Assembly (NCBI GenBank): GCA_009787385.1
Contig: WRGC01000015.1
Coordinates: forward strand, 1 to 39,018
Source: Bacillota bacterium
Lineage (GTDB): Bacteria > Bacillota > Clostridia > Christensenellales > Pumilibacteraceae
DNA: 39,018 nt
Direction of reading: 5' to 3'
The position numbers were made by a program, and so were the translations under genes. This document shows, piece by piece, positions 1 through 8,701 of the stretch (within the stretch, counting starts at the first letter, position 1; each line of letters opens with the position of its first letter). The notes beneath the pieces were generated by a model that had not been told where the DNA came from, ran no database searches, and worked only from the letters and a program-made list of their open reading frames with translations.

Positions 1-11
1 GGGGGGGGGGG
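1..11. repeat. Poly-G run at the window edge
   Basis: Eleven consecutive G residues open the window and read into the GH18 frame as Gly codons. Poly-G runs also occur inside the dispersed intergenic repeats, but the sequence following this one does not match that repeat. It may be a real homopolymer at which the assembly stopped or a poly-G sequencing artefact at a contig end. Confidence 0.6.
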
Positions 12-2708
12 AGTACATTATTGTCACATAGCATAAGAGCTGAATTGACAATGAATGACAAAGACAACATTATTGTTGGATTTGACAGTTCTTGGATGTA
101 TAGTAATACAAATGATGGATTGTGGAAGACGGGTGCAGAGGGAATGCAATTTGGTGGCAACCAAACTGTTAGAGTTGCATCAAAAAATGAGTGGGCTGAT
201 GCAAAAATGTGGGATACAAGTTTCGCCAATGGAACAGATGTTGGTGTTGGAACATATTTTGTATGGAAAAATCAATTATGGAAAACTGTATCCGCTTGGG
301 TGCCAAATCCATCAGAGAGTGATACATGGGCTTGGACTCTTGTATCTTCAACTTCACCTACGCCACAATATACATTTGAGTTTACCAAGGCTAGTCAACA
401 AGAAATACAAGATTTTTTGGACGCTGAGAGAGATAAACTTAGAGCCAATACCAAGGTTTTTGCTTATATGCCGTCTTGGGGACTTTATGTTGGGCATGAG
501 TATTTTGATATAGACAAGGATATAGACTATGATACTGTCACTCATGTGACATACTCTTTTGTAAAACCTGTCAACACAAATACTGACAATCCAAGTGTAC
601 AATTTGATGACCCTGATGTTGCATTGAATGTAGGTGGAAATTGGAATGCTGGTGGTGATGTACTCAATAGAGTAAAACACAATTTGTCAAAGTACAAAGA
701 TAAGTACTTTGTGTTTAGTGTAGGTGGTTGGACTTATAGTGAAAATCATGAGTTTGAAGATGCTACTAGTACGCCTGCCCGCATAGACAAGTTTGCTCAA
801 AGTCTTGTAGATTTGATGGTAAAGTACGGTTTTGATGGTATTGATATAGATTGGGAGTATCCAACTACACCGCAAGCAGCACAACAATTTTTGGATTTGC
901 ACAAGACAGTGAGAGCAAAACTTACTAATTTGAGTATGGATACCGAAAAGTACTATCAACTCAGTTGTGCTACAACACCTAGAATAAGCAATATACAGTA
1001 TATCAAGCCAAGTGAATTAGTACAATATGTAGATACTGTCAACTATATGGCATATGACTATTTTGGTGGAAGTTTTGGCTTGGATACAGTCGCCAATCAC
1101 AATGCTCCACTATACAAGCCATCTGTGACTACAAATCCTGCTGAAGATGGAATGTGGATAGATGCAGTAATCAAAGAATATATAAGGCAAGGAGTGCCGT
1201 CCAATCAGTTGATGATGGGTGTGCCATACTATAGTCGTAGTTGGATTGGAGTACAAAATGTGACTACAGGCAACACTTTGGGGTTGCCAGCATTGGGTTC
1301 TAAAGGTGATAGGTTGCCCGACGGTGGAGCAGAAAGAAATGACGGCGGTGGATTTGTTTCTAATACTACAGGGGGTATGTGGGGAAATGGCAGCAATCCA
1401 TATTATCGTATGGAAGATTTGTTGGCAGGTACGCCAACCAATGGTACAGAAAATGTAGATTGGTTTGCAAAGGATTACAAACGCTATTGGGATGATGGAG
1501 CAAAAGTGCCATATCTTTATAGTGAAACTGACAAGATTTTTCATAGTTATGATGATGCCGAAAGTATAGGTATCAAAGTAGATTATATCAAAGACAACAA
1601 GTTGGCGGGTGCAATTGTTTGGGACTTGAGTGGAGATACTCGTAAAGGTAATAGTACAGGTGACAGCGGTGGCAAAGGAATGTTCTTGGGTGGTATAGTT
1701 GGACAATTGGTAGGAGAAAAAAAAGAATTGGACGCTACTATAAAGAATAGTAGTTTGCCAGACGGTAAGATAAATGTAGCATATAGTGCTAAGATTGAAG
1801 CAAATGGTGCAGGACCTTTTGAGTTTGCATTGGGTGCAGGCAACCCAAGTTGGTTGTCAATAGATTCTATTACAGGGATATTGTCGGGTACGCCAACTGT
1901 GGCGGGTATTGATATCCCTATTGCACTCAAAGTGAAAGGGAAAACTGGAGTTTGGGGTGAGAGAACACTATCACTAAATATAATAGATGAGAATCAAGAG
2001 TTTGACGCTAGTATAAGGACTAGCAGTTTGCCAAACGGAAAGAAAAATGTCGCATACAGTGTGACTATAGAAGCAAATGGAACAGGATCTTTTGAGTTTG
2101 CATTGGGTACAGGCAACCCAAGTTGGTTGTCAATAGATGCTAGTACAGGGATATTGTCGGGTACGCCAACTGAAGTAGGTGCTAATATCCCTATTGCGCT
2201 CAAAGTAAAAGGGAAAACGGGCGTTTGGAGTGATGAGAAAATACTATCGCTAACTATTGTAGATGAAGATGAGGATTTGGACGCTGTAGTAATTATGACA
2301 AGATTGCCTGATGCTAAAGTGGGGATACAATATAATATTAAGATTGAGGCAAGTGGTGATGGTCCAATTACTTTTAGTATAATAGGTAATCCCGAATGGC
2401 TTTCTTTAAATAACAGTGGAGAATTGTCGGGGATACCCAAACAAGTAGGAGTTTTGAAATTTACAATCAAAGTAGTAGGAAAAACAGGAGTAGCCGATTC
2501 TAAGGAATTTGAACTTAATGTTGTTGATAATGATGGTGCTGCACCCAAACCTGATGATGACAAGGGGGGCAATCCATGGTTGTGGATATTGATTGCTGTA
2601 GGTGTTGCTTTGGTTGTGGTAGGTGGTGTCATTGCTTTTGTTGTAATAAAAAAGAACAATAATAGTTCTAGAAATACACCAAGCCGAGGTGGTAGTTATC
2701 GTAGATAA
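3..2708 (+). CDS. Surface GH18 chitinase-like protein with three He_PIG repeats, 5' partial
   Basis: The frame is open to the left edge (GGG codons, then a possible TTG at 21), there is no signal peptide, and the protein ends in a membrane anchor, so the N terminus is almost certainly missing. Numbering from TTG 21: residues about 60-108 are Trp-rich and resemble a CBM5/12 chitin-binding module. About 145-560 is a glycoside hydrolase family 18 barrel with the DxxDxDxE motif at D272, D275, D277 and E279 (E279 the expected acid/base), so an active chitinase or endo-beta-N-acetylglucosaminidase is likely. Three putative-Ig (He_PIG) repeats start near 570, 661 and 753; the first two are nearly identical in DNA with a 273-bp period, indicating recent duplication. 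A transmembrane helix (about 851-876) and a basic Asn/Ser/Arg tail close the protein; there is no LPXTG motif. It probably cleaves GlcNAc polymers outside the cell. Substrate is not deducible. Confidence 0.88.
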   Translation, partial: GGGSTLLSHSIRAELTMNDKDNIIVGFDSSWMYSNTNDGLWKTGAEGMQFGGNQTVRVASKNEWADAKMWDTSFANGTDVGVGTYFVWKNQLWKTVSAWVPNPSESDTWAWTLVSSTSPTPQYTFEFTKASQQEIQDFLDAERDKLRANTKVFAYMPSWGLYVGHEYFDIDKDIDYDTVTHVTYSFVKPVNTNTDNPSVQFDDPDVALNVGGNWNAGGDVLNRVKHNLSKYKDKYFVFSVGGWTYSENHEFEDATSTPARIDKFAQSLVDLMVKYGFDGIDIDWEYPTTPQAAQQFLDLHKTVRAKLTNLSMDTEKYYQLSCATTPRISNIQYIKPSELVQYVDTVNYMAYDYFGGSFGLDTVANHNAPLYKPSVTTNPAEDGMWIDAVIKEYIRQGVPSNQLMMGVPYYSRSWIGVQNVTTGNTLGLPALGSKGDRLPDGGAERNDGGGFVSNTTGGMWGNGSNPYYRMEDLLAGTPTNGTENVDWFAKDYKRYWDDGAKVPYLYSETDKIFHSYDDAESIGIKVDYIKDNKLAGAIVWDLSGDTRKGNSTGDSGGKGMFLGGIVGQLVGEKKELDATIKNSSLPDGKINVAYSAKIEANGAGPFEFALGAGNPSWLSIDSITGILSGTPTVAGIDIPIALKVKGKTGVWGERTLSLNIIDENQEFDASIRTSSLPNGKKNVAYSVTIEANGTGSFEFALGTGNPSWLSIDASTGILSGTPTEVGANIPIALKVKGKTGVWSDEKILSLTIVDEDEDLDAVVIMTRLPDAKVGIQYNIKIEASGDGPITFSIIGNPEWLSLNNSGELSGIPKQVGVLKFTIKVVGKTGVADSKEFELNVVDNDGAAPKPDDDKGGNPWLWILIAVGVALVVVGGVIAFVVIKKNNNSSRNTPSRGGSYRR

Positions 2709-2712
2709 AATA

Positions 2713-2889
2713 GAGTAAATAAGATAAAAGAAACAACTAAAATAAAATCAACCATAAAGCGTTCGGGGGGGGTTGAATTCGTACCCCCCCAAATGCTTTT
2801 TTGGTTCTTTTTTGGCGTCAAAAAAGAATAATGCTAGTTTTGTTGATTGTTTGTATTTTGTTGTTAACATCTACTTCGTTTTATACTCT
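2713..2889 (+). repeat. Dispersed intergenic repeat, copy 1
   Basis: It starts 5 bp after the GH18 stop codon. It contains the core AAAGCGTTC, a G-run, the GAATTCG apex, a C-run and ATGCTTTTTT, then a stem of TTCTTTTTTG with GCGT loop, the segment GTTGATTGTTTGTATTTTG, and an eroded right end TTTATACTCTT. The G-run hairpin followed by a T-rich run would also terminate the GH18 transcript. Confidence 0.85.
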
Positions 2890-3021
2890 TATAATTTGTA
2901 ATAAAAAATGTCTTACAGTTTTTTTGTGGGCATTTTTTGTATATAAGTACAAATATTGATTTTATTTCTTTTTTAAATATTAAAAAATTACAAATTGAAA
3001 TTTCAACTGCAATAAAATGTT

Positions 3022-3049
3022 TTGCTTTTAGCACAAATTGTGTTATAAT
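3022..3049 (+). promoter_or_regulatory. Sigma-A type promoter for rny
   Basis: A -35 TTGCTT (3022-3027), a 16-bp spacer and a perfect -10 TATAAT (3044-3049) lie about 60 bp before the rny start. The rest of the 2890-3112 interval is AT-rich with no gene that I can support. Confidence 0.6.
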
Positions 3050-3112
3050 ATTAGTATCTAGTAGTGTATATACTGTTAGAAGATTGATAACATATATTAT
3101 TTTAGGAGAATT

Positions 3113-4771
3113 ATGAACGCAGCAATAGCTATTGTATTGATAGTTGTTGCTTTGATTGCAGGTGGATTTTTAGGAATTTTTGTAGCCAAGAGATTGATAG
3201 AAAAAAAATCACAGTTAACTCAAGAAAGTTTACAAAAAATTGTTGTAAAGGCACAAAACCAAGCCAAAGAAGCTATATTGTTGGCACACGAACAGATTGC
3301 AAGAGACAAAGAAAAGTTTGAACGACAAGTGACAATTCAGCAAGATGAGCTAAAAGGTGAAAGGGAGCAAGCAAGGCAAGATAAACTATTTATCAAACAA
3401 AAAGAAGAGGCAATTGAGAAAAAAGAAATACTTATTGCCAAAAAAGAAGAAACGCTTACTCAAAAGATTGAGCAAAATGATGAGTTGAAATCTCAACTCA
3501 AAGAGAGAGAAGAAGAACGCAAAGTACAGTTTAGAGAAAAGCTAGACAATCTAGAAAAGCAATATCAAGAACGCACTGACAAGATTGCTATAAAGGAACA
3601 AGAGATATCTACGGCACACGAAAAAATGATAGAAGCAATAGAACGAGCGGCAAACCTTACGCAGTCTGAGGCTAAGCAACGGTTGTTGCAAGCAATGGAA
3701 GAAGAAGCTAAAAAGGAATCGGGCAAGATATTGAGAGAGTTGCAAGAAGAGACTTTGGCAACAGCTGAGATGAAAGCTAGAGAAATTATTGCTACTACTA
3801 TACAGAGAGGTGGCGTAGAATATGCAAGTGAGCTTTCTATTTCTACTGTGACATTGCCAAATGATGAGATGAAAGGGCGTATTATTGGTAGAGAGGGACG
3901 CAATATTAGGGCATTGGAGCAAGCAACGGGTATAGACTTTGTTGTAGACGATACACCAGAGGCTATAGTTTTGTCGGGATTTGACCCTGTAAGACGAGAG
4001 ATTGCAAAGTTGACATTAGAAAAATTGATATCAGATGGACGCATTCATCCAACTAGGATAGAAGAAACAGTAGAAAAGATGCGTAAAGAGATAGATATCA
4101 AAATCAAGGAAGCGGGTGAAGCCGCTGTGTATGAACTAGGTATATTTGGATTGCACCCCGAAATTGTCAAAACTTTGGGGAGACTTAAGTATCGTACGAG
4201 TTATGGACAAAATCAACTTTCGCATAGCATAGAAGTAGCCAAGTTTGCAGCACAAATAGGTGCAGAGCTTGGAGCAGATGTGACTGTATGCAAGTTGGGG
4301 GCATTGCTACATGATTTGGGCAAAGCTTTGGATTATGAGATAGAGGGTACACATATCCAAATAGGTGTGGACTTGTGCAAAAAGTATAATATAAGTGAAA
4401 AAGTGATACATTGTATAGCAGCTCATCATTTTGACATAGAGATGGAATCTGTTGAAGCTGTAATTGTACAGATTGCAGATGCTATAAGTGGAGCAAGACC
4501 TGGGGCAAGGCGTGAAAGTTTTGGACATTATGTAAAACGCTTAGAGCAATTGGAGTCAATTGCAGGAAGTTATAAGGGTGTAGACAAATGCTTTGCAGTG
4601 CAAGCAGGTAGAGAAGTGAGAATAATAGTCAAGCCAAGTGAAGTAGATGATGCCGCAGCTATGTTTTTGGCAAAAGAAGTAGCTAAGCAAATAGAGACAG
4701 AAATGCAGTACCCAGGGCACATCAAGGTCAATGTGATAAGGGAGTATAGGACTACGGAGATAGCTAAATAG
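3113..4771 (+). CDS. rny: Ribonuclease Y
   Basis: Membrane-anchored endoribonuclease that initiates mRNA decay and scaffolds the RNA degradosome in Firmicutes. The 552-residue protein has the full family layout: an N-terminal membrane helix (about 4-24), a long charged coiled coil (about 30-215), a KH RNA-binding domain (GRIIGREGRNIRALE near 254-268), and an HD phosphohydrolase domain with the HD pair in LLHDLGKALDYE (near 400-410) and a downstream AAHH motif. Length is slightly above the usual 510-520. The start is set by AGGAG at 3104-3108, five bases before ATG. It has its own promoter and terminator, so it is transcribed alone. I see no missing residue in the catalytic or KH motifs. Confidence 0.97.
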   Translation: MNAAIAIVLIVVALIAGGFLGIFVAKRLIEKKSQLTQESLQKIVVKAQNQAKEAILLAHEQIARDKEKFERQVTIQQDELKGEREQARQDKLFIKQKEEAIEKKEILIAKKEETLTQKIEQNDELKSQLKEREEERKVQFREKLDNLEKQYQERTDKIAIKEQEISTAHEKMIEAIERAANLTQSEAKQRLLQAMEEEAKKESGKILRELQEETLATAEMKAREIIATTIQRGGVEYASELSISTVTLPNDEMKGRIIGREGRNIRALEQATGIDFVVDDTPEAIVLSGFDPVRREIAKLTLEKLISDGRIHPTRIEETVEKMRKEIDIKIKEAGEAAVYELGIFGLHPEIVKTLGRLKYRTSYGQNQLSHSIEVAKFAAQIGAELGADVTVCKLGALLHDLGKALDYEIEGTHIQIGVDLCKKYNISEKVIHCIAAHHFDIEMESVEAVIVQIADAISGARPGARRESFGHYVKRLEQLESIAGSYKGVDKCFAVQAGREVRIIVKPSEVDDAAAMFLAKEVAKQIETEMQYPGHIKVNVIREYRTTEIAK

Positions 4772-4834
4772 ATTGTCAGTTGTTGTTTTAGATTTATTTT
4801 TACAACTTTTGAGAGTTGTGCAGTTTTGATAAAT

Positions 4835-4876
4835 AAGAGATGGATTTGTATTTTGTTGCGAGTCCATCTCTTTTTT
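4835..4876 (+). terminator. Intrinsic terminator after rny
   Basis: A 10-bp inverted repeat (AAGAGATGGA / TCCATCTCTT) with an 18-base loop is followed by a run of T. The remaining intergenic sequence to 5092 is AT-rich with no gene and no convincing promoter. Confidence 0.85.
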
Positions 4877-5092
4877 GTAATAATTGTGTGGACAAGACAA
4901 TATAATGATACAAAAAGGTTTGTACATTTTGTTAGAGAGATATTCTAGTTTATATTATTTTGTAGATAATTGCAAAATTTTTTAATAAATTTGATATTTA
5001 TTATTTGCTATTATATTCATATAAGTACAAATTTCTACAAAAAATGTCTTTAAAAACAAAAATATTCTATTGCAAATATTGGAGGTATTAAA

Positions 5093-5830
5093 TTGGTTTG
5101 TGTTATAATAAAAAGGAAATCAGCCGTAAATGTTTTGGCACTTGGATTGATTGTGGTATTGTTGGTTGTAGCTTTGAGTTTTACTCAAGGAGCTACTATG
5201 ATGTTGGGAAAGTCAATAATTAAGGCAATGCCTATAACTAGCGTAGAGACTACTGAGAATCAAGTTGCTTTGGCAATCAACTTTAGTGATAAAGACGAGT
5301 ATTTAGATACAATTTTAGATACACTTCAAGACAATGATACCCCCGCTACAGTATTTGTTTTGGGCAATTGGGGCGTAGACAATACTGATGCTTTGGATAC
5401 ACTCAAGACATGCGAAAACATAGAAATAGGGGCTTTGGGTTATAGTACGCCCAATCTTGCCAATCTCAAAAAAGGTGATATGCAAAATGAAATATCCAAT
5501 GCGGTGTCTATATTGAGTGATGCAACAAATCAAAGTATTGATTTGTTGAGTACAGCAGGTGGCTATAACAAGACATTGTTGGATACCGCCAATCAATTGG
5601 GTTTAAAGCCTGTTGGTACAATGATAGACAATAGTGGTTTGAATACTAAGTCTCAAATTGTAGGCAATATGTTGAGACATGCCGAAAAAGGTAGTATTAT
5701 CTCAATAGATGGTAGTGATTCAATGACTGTGTCGGCTTTGGCAGTTTTGTTGGTAGGATTAAAGAACAAGGGATTGAAAGTGGTTAGTGTGGGTAGTTTG
5801 TTTGATAAGGGTTGTAGTTGCTGTTGTTGA
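5093..5830 (+). CDS. Secreted NodB-fold protein lacking metal ligands (probable pseudo-deacetylase)
   Basis: The 245-residue protein has an N-terminal hydrophobic segment (about 11-32; signal peptide or anchor) followed by a domain laid out like polysaccharide deacetylases of the PdaB/YlxY type. Motif 1, normally TFDDG, reads INFSDKDE. The following TPATVFVLGNWG matches the family core (VKATFFVLG). Motif 2, normally HxxSHP, reads GALGYSTP, so both His ligands are replaced. Motif 3, normally RxPxG, reads STAGG. All expected zinc ligands and the catalytic Arg therefore appear lost, pointing to a binding or structural role rather than hydrolysis. The C terminus is GCSCCC, a cluster of four Cys. 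The start is TTG at 5093, set by GGAGG at 5081-5085. Fold assignment is fairly sure; the inactive status is inference from motifs. Confidence 0.7.
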   Translation: MVCVIIKRKSAVNVLALGLIVVLLVVALSFTQGATMMLGKSIIKAMPITSVETTENQVALAINFSDKDEYLDTILDTLQDNDTPATVFVLGNWGVDNTDALDTLKTCENIEIGALGYSTPNLANLKKGDMQNEISNAVSILSDATNQSIDLLSTAGGYNKTLLDTANQLGLKPVGTMIDNSGLNTKSQIVGNMLRHAEKGSIISIDGSDSMTVSALAVLLVGLKNKGLKVVSVGSLFDKGCSCCC

Positions 5831-5978
5831 AATGTATGTGGTTGAGAAATATAATAATAGGACAAACAGTTTTGGTAGTAGACAAACAATTGTAGAAAAA
5901 GAACACTGTTGATATATATGTTGTTATGCTTATTAGTGATAATAAAAGATATATTTGGCAGTTAATGGGAAAATTCAT

Positions 5979-6692
5979 ATGAATAACGATACAACAATTT
6001 TGGACAACAATAAGGTATATTTGGTGGGTATTGTTGTCAGTACACCAATATTTAGTCATGAGATTTTTGAAGAAAAATTTTTTGAATTTATGTTGGAAGT
6101 ATCTAGGCTTAGTTGCCAGAGAGATGTGTTGCCTATTACTGTGTCCGAAAAATTGATTAAGTCTATGGACTTGTCTATAGGCAAGACTATTGCACTCAAT
6201 GGACAGTTTAGAAGTTATAACAAGATAGTTGACGAACGCTCAAGGCTTATGTTGACTGTGTTTGCACGAGATTTTGTGCAGTCTCAAGATAGCAATCCAA
6301 ATATTGTAGAGCTTAAGGGATATATTTGCAAAGCTCCCATCTATCGTACTACCCCCTTTAGTAGGGAGATATGTGATATTTTGGTGGCGGTAAATAGGTC
6401 GTACAAAAAAAGTGATTATATCCCTTGTATAGCTTGGGGACGCAATGCTAGATTTGTGCGTGATGTGCCAGTAGGGCAAAAGTTGACACTCAAAGGACGC
6501 ATACAATCTAGAGAATATGTAAAAAAAATATCAGATACAGAGTCTATTACCAAAGTAGCTTATGAAGTGAGTATCAACAAGATAGGTGTTGATGATAGTG
6601 TGCAATATGAGACAGACAGTATTATGCAAAATATAAATGAGAGATATCTAGATTCGGCATTTGCTCAAGACAATAATATAGAACAAAATTAG
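5979..6692 (+). CDS. SSB-like protein with tandem OB folds
   Basis: About 237 residues made of two consecutive single-strand-DNA-binding (SSB-type OB) domains: the first about 10-100 (opens NKVYLVGIV), the second about 105-205 (opens NIVELKGYI). The second contains YIPCIAWGRNARFV, which resembles the SSB strand motif FIPCVAWGKTAE. A short tail ends EQN, so the acidic DDDIPF partner-recruiting tip of canonical SSB is missing. It is therefore unlikely to be the main replicative SSB and may instead have a specialised role in DNA handling or regulation. I prefer ATG 5979 because the OB fold begins just after it; an in-frame TTG at 5955 would add eight residues, and neither has a strong ribosome binding site. 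Confidence 0.75.
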   Translation: MNNDTTILDNNKVYLVGIVVSTPIFSHEIFEEKFFEFMLEVSRLSCQRDVLPITVSEKLIKSMDLSIGKTIALNGQFRSYNKIVDERSRLMLTVFARDFVQSQDSNPNIVELKGYICKAPIYRTTPFSREICDILVAVNRSYKKSDYIPCIAWGRNARFVRDVPVGQKLTLKGRIQSREYVKKISDTESITKVAYEVSINKIGVDDSVQYETDSIMQNINERYLDSAFAQDNNIEQN

Positions 6693-6739
6693 TATTTTTA
6701 GTTTAAATTTTCAATTTCAAATTGGTGACACATGTCAAC

Positions 6740-6775
6740 AAAATTGCTTTTATCGTATAGATAGAAGCAATTTTT
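6740..6775 (+). terminator. Intrinsic terminator after the SSB-like gene
   Basis: A 10-bp stem (AAAATTGCTT / AAGCAATTTT) with a 15-base loop and a terminal T run separates the SSB-like gene from the ABC exporter. Confidence 0.85.
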
Positions 6776-6877
6776 GTCGTTATATTAGTTTAAATTTTGA
6801 TAAAATTACTCAATTACAAATACTCAACACAATTATTGTTGACAAAAATTAGTAATTATACTACACTACTCTTTAGT

Positions 6878-8617
6878 ATGTTTAAGTTATTTGTTAGATT
6901 GAGACCTAGAGATTGGGTTTATATAGTTGTGATGCTTGGGTTTGTTGTACTGCAAGTGTTTTTTGATATTACCCTACCTGACTATATGGCACAGCTTAAT
7001 CCATTAGAAACACAACCTGATAGGGCGTGGGAATTGGGTTGGCTAATGGTAGGTTGTGTTGTAGGTAGTGCAATTGCTAGTATTGTGGCAAGCTATTTTG
7101 CTGCTTTGGTTGCTACTCAGTATGGTAGAAGATTGAGAGCTGATGTATTTTCTAAAGTTCAAACTTTTGGGTTTAGTGAAATAAACAAGTTTAGTACTGC
7201 TAGTTTGATTACTCGTTCATCTAACGATATAGCACAAGTACAAATGGCTTTTATTACTCTATTGCGTATGGGGGTATCATCACCTTTGACGGCTATTTGG
7301 GCTATTGCCAAGATAGGTTCGGTTGATGGTATGTTGACTTTGTCAGGTGCGGCATGGATAGTTGGAATGTTGCTAGTATTGGCAGTCATGATACTATTGT
7401 TTTTGCCTAAGTTGGTTAAAGTGCAAAAGACTACAGATAGACTCAACAGTGTAGCAAGAGAGAATTTGACAGGATTGAGAGTTGTCAAGGCGTACAGTGC
7501 GGCAGGTTTTCAACAAGACAAGTTTGATGCCGTAGCAACAGAGGCTAGAAAGTTGGATTTGTTTGTCAATCGTATAGGTGGATTTTTTTGGCCATTCTTG
7601 ACTATTATTATGAATGGCTTGTCTGTCACTATATATTGGATTGGAGCAAAGTTAGTAGGGGATTCTGTGTCTGGTAGTGCTAGTTTTGAGCCTATGCAGA
7701 TATTGTCTACGGCAACGCTTTTTATGCAAGTATTGTTTAGTTTTATGGGACTTATATTTTTGCTTATACTTGTTCCTAGAGCTATAGTAAGTTCAAAAAG
7801 AATAAACGAAGTTTTGGATACATGTCCTCAAGTACAAGATACAAGTAGTCCAATAGAGTTTGAGAAGAGTGGCGAGATAGAGTTTGACAATGTAAGCTTT
7901 AGATACCCTGGTGCTGAAGAAAATATTTTGTCTAATATAAGTTTTAAGGCATCTCCTGGGCAGATGGTAGCCTTTATTGGTAGTACAGGTAGTGGAAAGT
8001 CTACCGTAGTCAACTTGGTTCCTAGGTTTTATGATTGCACCGAGGGACGAATTTTGATAGGTGGGCAGGATATTAAGCAAGTAAAACAACAAGACTTGTT
8101 GTCTAGTATAGGTTATGTACCTCAAAAGGCATTGTTGTTTAGTGGTAGTGTCAACAATAATATTGCATATGGATTGCCACAATTAGATAATGAAGTAATA
8201 GAAAAAGCCGCCAAGGTTGCTAGTGCCTATGACTTTGTGTCTAAGATGGATAACAAGTTTGATACACACATAGCTCAAGGTGGAAAAAATGTTTCGGGTG
8301 GGCAAAAGCAACGCTTGAGCATAGCTAGGGCGGTTGCAATCAATCCTGAAATTTTTATATTTGATGATAGTTTTTCAGCTCTTGACTTTAAGACAGACAA
8401 AGCGGTGAGAGCTGCACTCAAGCAAGAGGTTGGGCATGCTACGAGTTTGGTGGTGGCACAAAGAGTGGGAAGTATCATGGATGCAGATTTGATTGTAGTG
8501 TTAGAACAAGGTAAAATTGCTGGAAAAGGGACACACAAAGAGTTGATACGAGATTGTGAAGTATATAGAGAAATAGCATTGAGTCAATTATCACCCGAGG
8601 AATTGGGTATTGCTTAG
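6878..8617 (+). CDS. ABC exporter half-transporter, subunit 1 (degenerate Walker B)
   Basis: Exporter-type ABC protein: six-helix transmembrane domain (about 10-320), then an ATPase domain with Walker A GSTGSGKST (near 368), signature SGGQ (near 474) and Walker B IFIFDD (near 493). The catalytic Glu after Walker B is Asp (FDDSFSALD), the usual sign of the degenerate-site subunit in heterodimeric exporters such as the LmrCD/BmrCD/TM287-288 class. Its partner follows 84 bp downstream and has the complementary defects. Likely exports drugs, lipids or peptides; the substrate is not readable. I choose ATG 6878 because the conserved N terminus begins there; the frame extends upstream to TTG 6797. 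No ribosome binding site precedes 6878, but TATACT lies at 6857-6862, so a very short leader is possible. Confidence 0.9.
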   Translation: MFKLFVRLRPRDWVYIVVMLGFVVLQVFFDITLPDYMAQLNPLETQPDRAWELGWLMVGCVVGSAIASIVASYFAALVATQYGRRLRADVFSKVQTFGFSEINKFSTASLITRSSNDIAQVQMAFITLLRMGVSSPLTAIWAIAKIGSVDGMLTLSGAAWIVGMLLVLAVMILLFLPKLVKVQKTTDRLNSVARENLTGLRVVKAYSAAGFQQDKFDAVATEARKLDLFVNRIGGFFWPFLTIIMNGLSVTIYWIGAKLVGDSVSGSASFEPMQILSTATLFMQVLFSFMGLIFLLILVPRAIVSSKRINEVLDTCPQVQDTSSPIEFEKSGEIEFDNVSFRYPGAEENILSNISFKASPGQMVAFIGSTGSGKSTVVNLVPRFYDCTEGRILIGGQDIKQVKQQDLLSSIGYVPQKALLFSGSVNNNIAYGLPQLDNEVIEKAAKVASAYDFVSKMDNKFDTHIAQGGKNVSGGQKQRLSIARAVAINPEIFIFDDSFSALDFKTDKAVRAALKQEVGHATSLVVAQRVGSIMDADLIVVLEQGKIAGKGTHKELIRDCEVYREIALSQLSPEELGIA

Positions 8618-8701
8618 AAAGATTTGTTTTGGGAGTTTTTTAAAGCAAATCATAGTTGCTAATTAAAAACTTACAAATATCTATCAACGAGGAATATATA
8701 G

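Noticed and set aside
1-11. Poly-G run as part of a dispersed repeat copy
   Set aside because: The bases after it (AGTACATTATTGTC) do not match the ATTCGC apex or the C-run that follow the G-run in all intact copies.
1994-2659. A 221-codon open frame on the minus strand inside the GH18 gene, and many similar antisense frames elsewhere
   Set aside because: They mirror real plus-strand genes, are rich in Ser/Thr/Pro/Leu or Ile/Tyr as expected for shadow frames, and lack ribosome binding sites and domain motifs.
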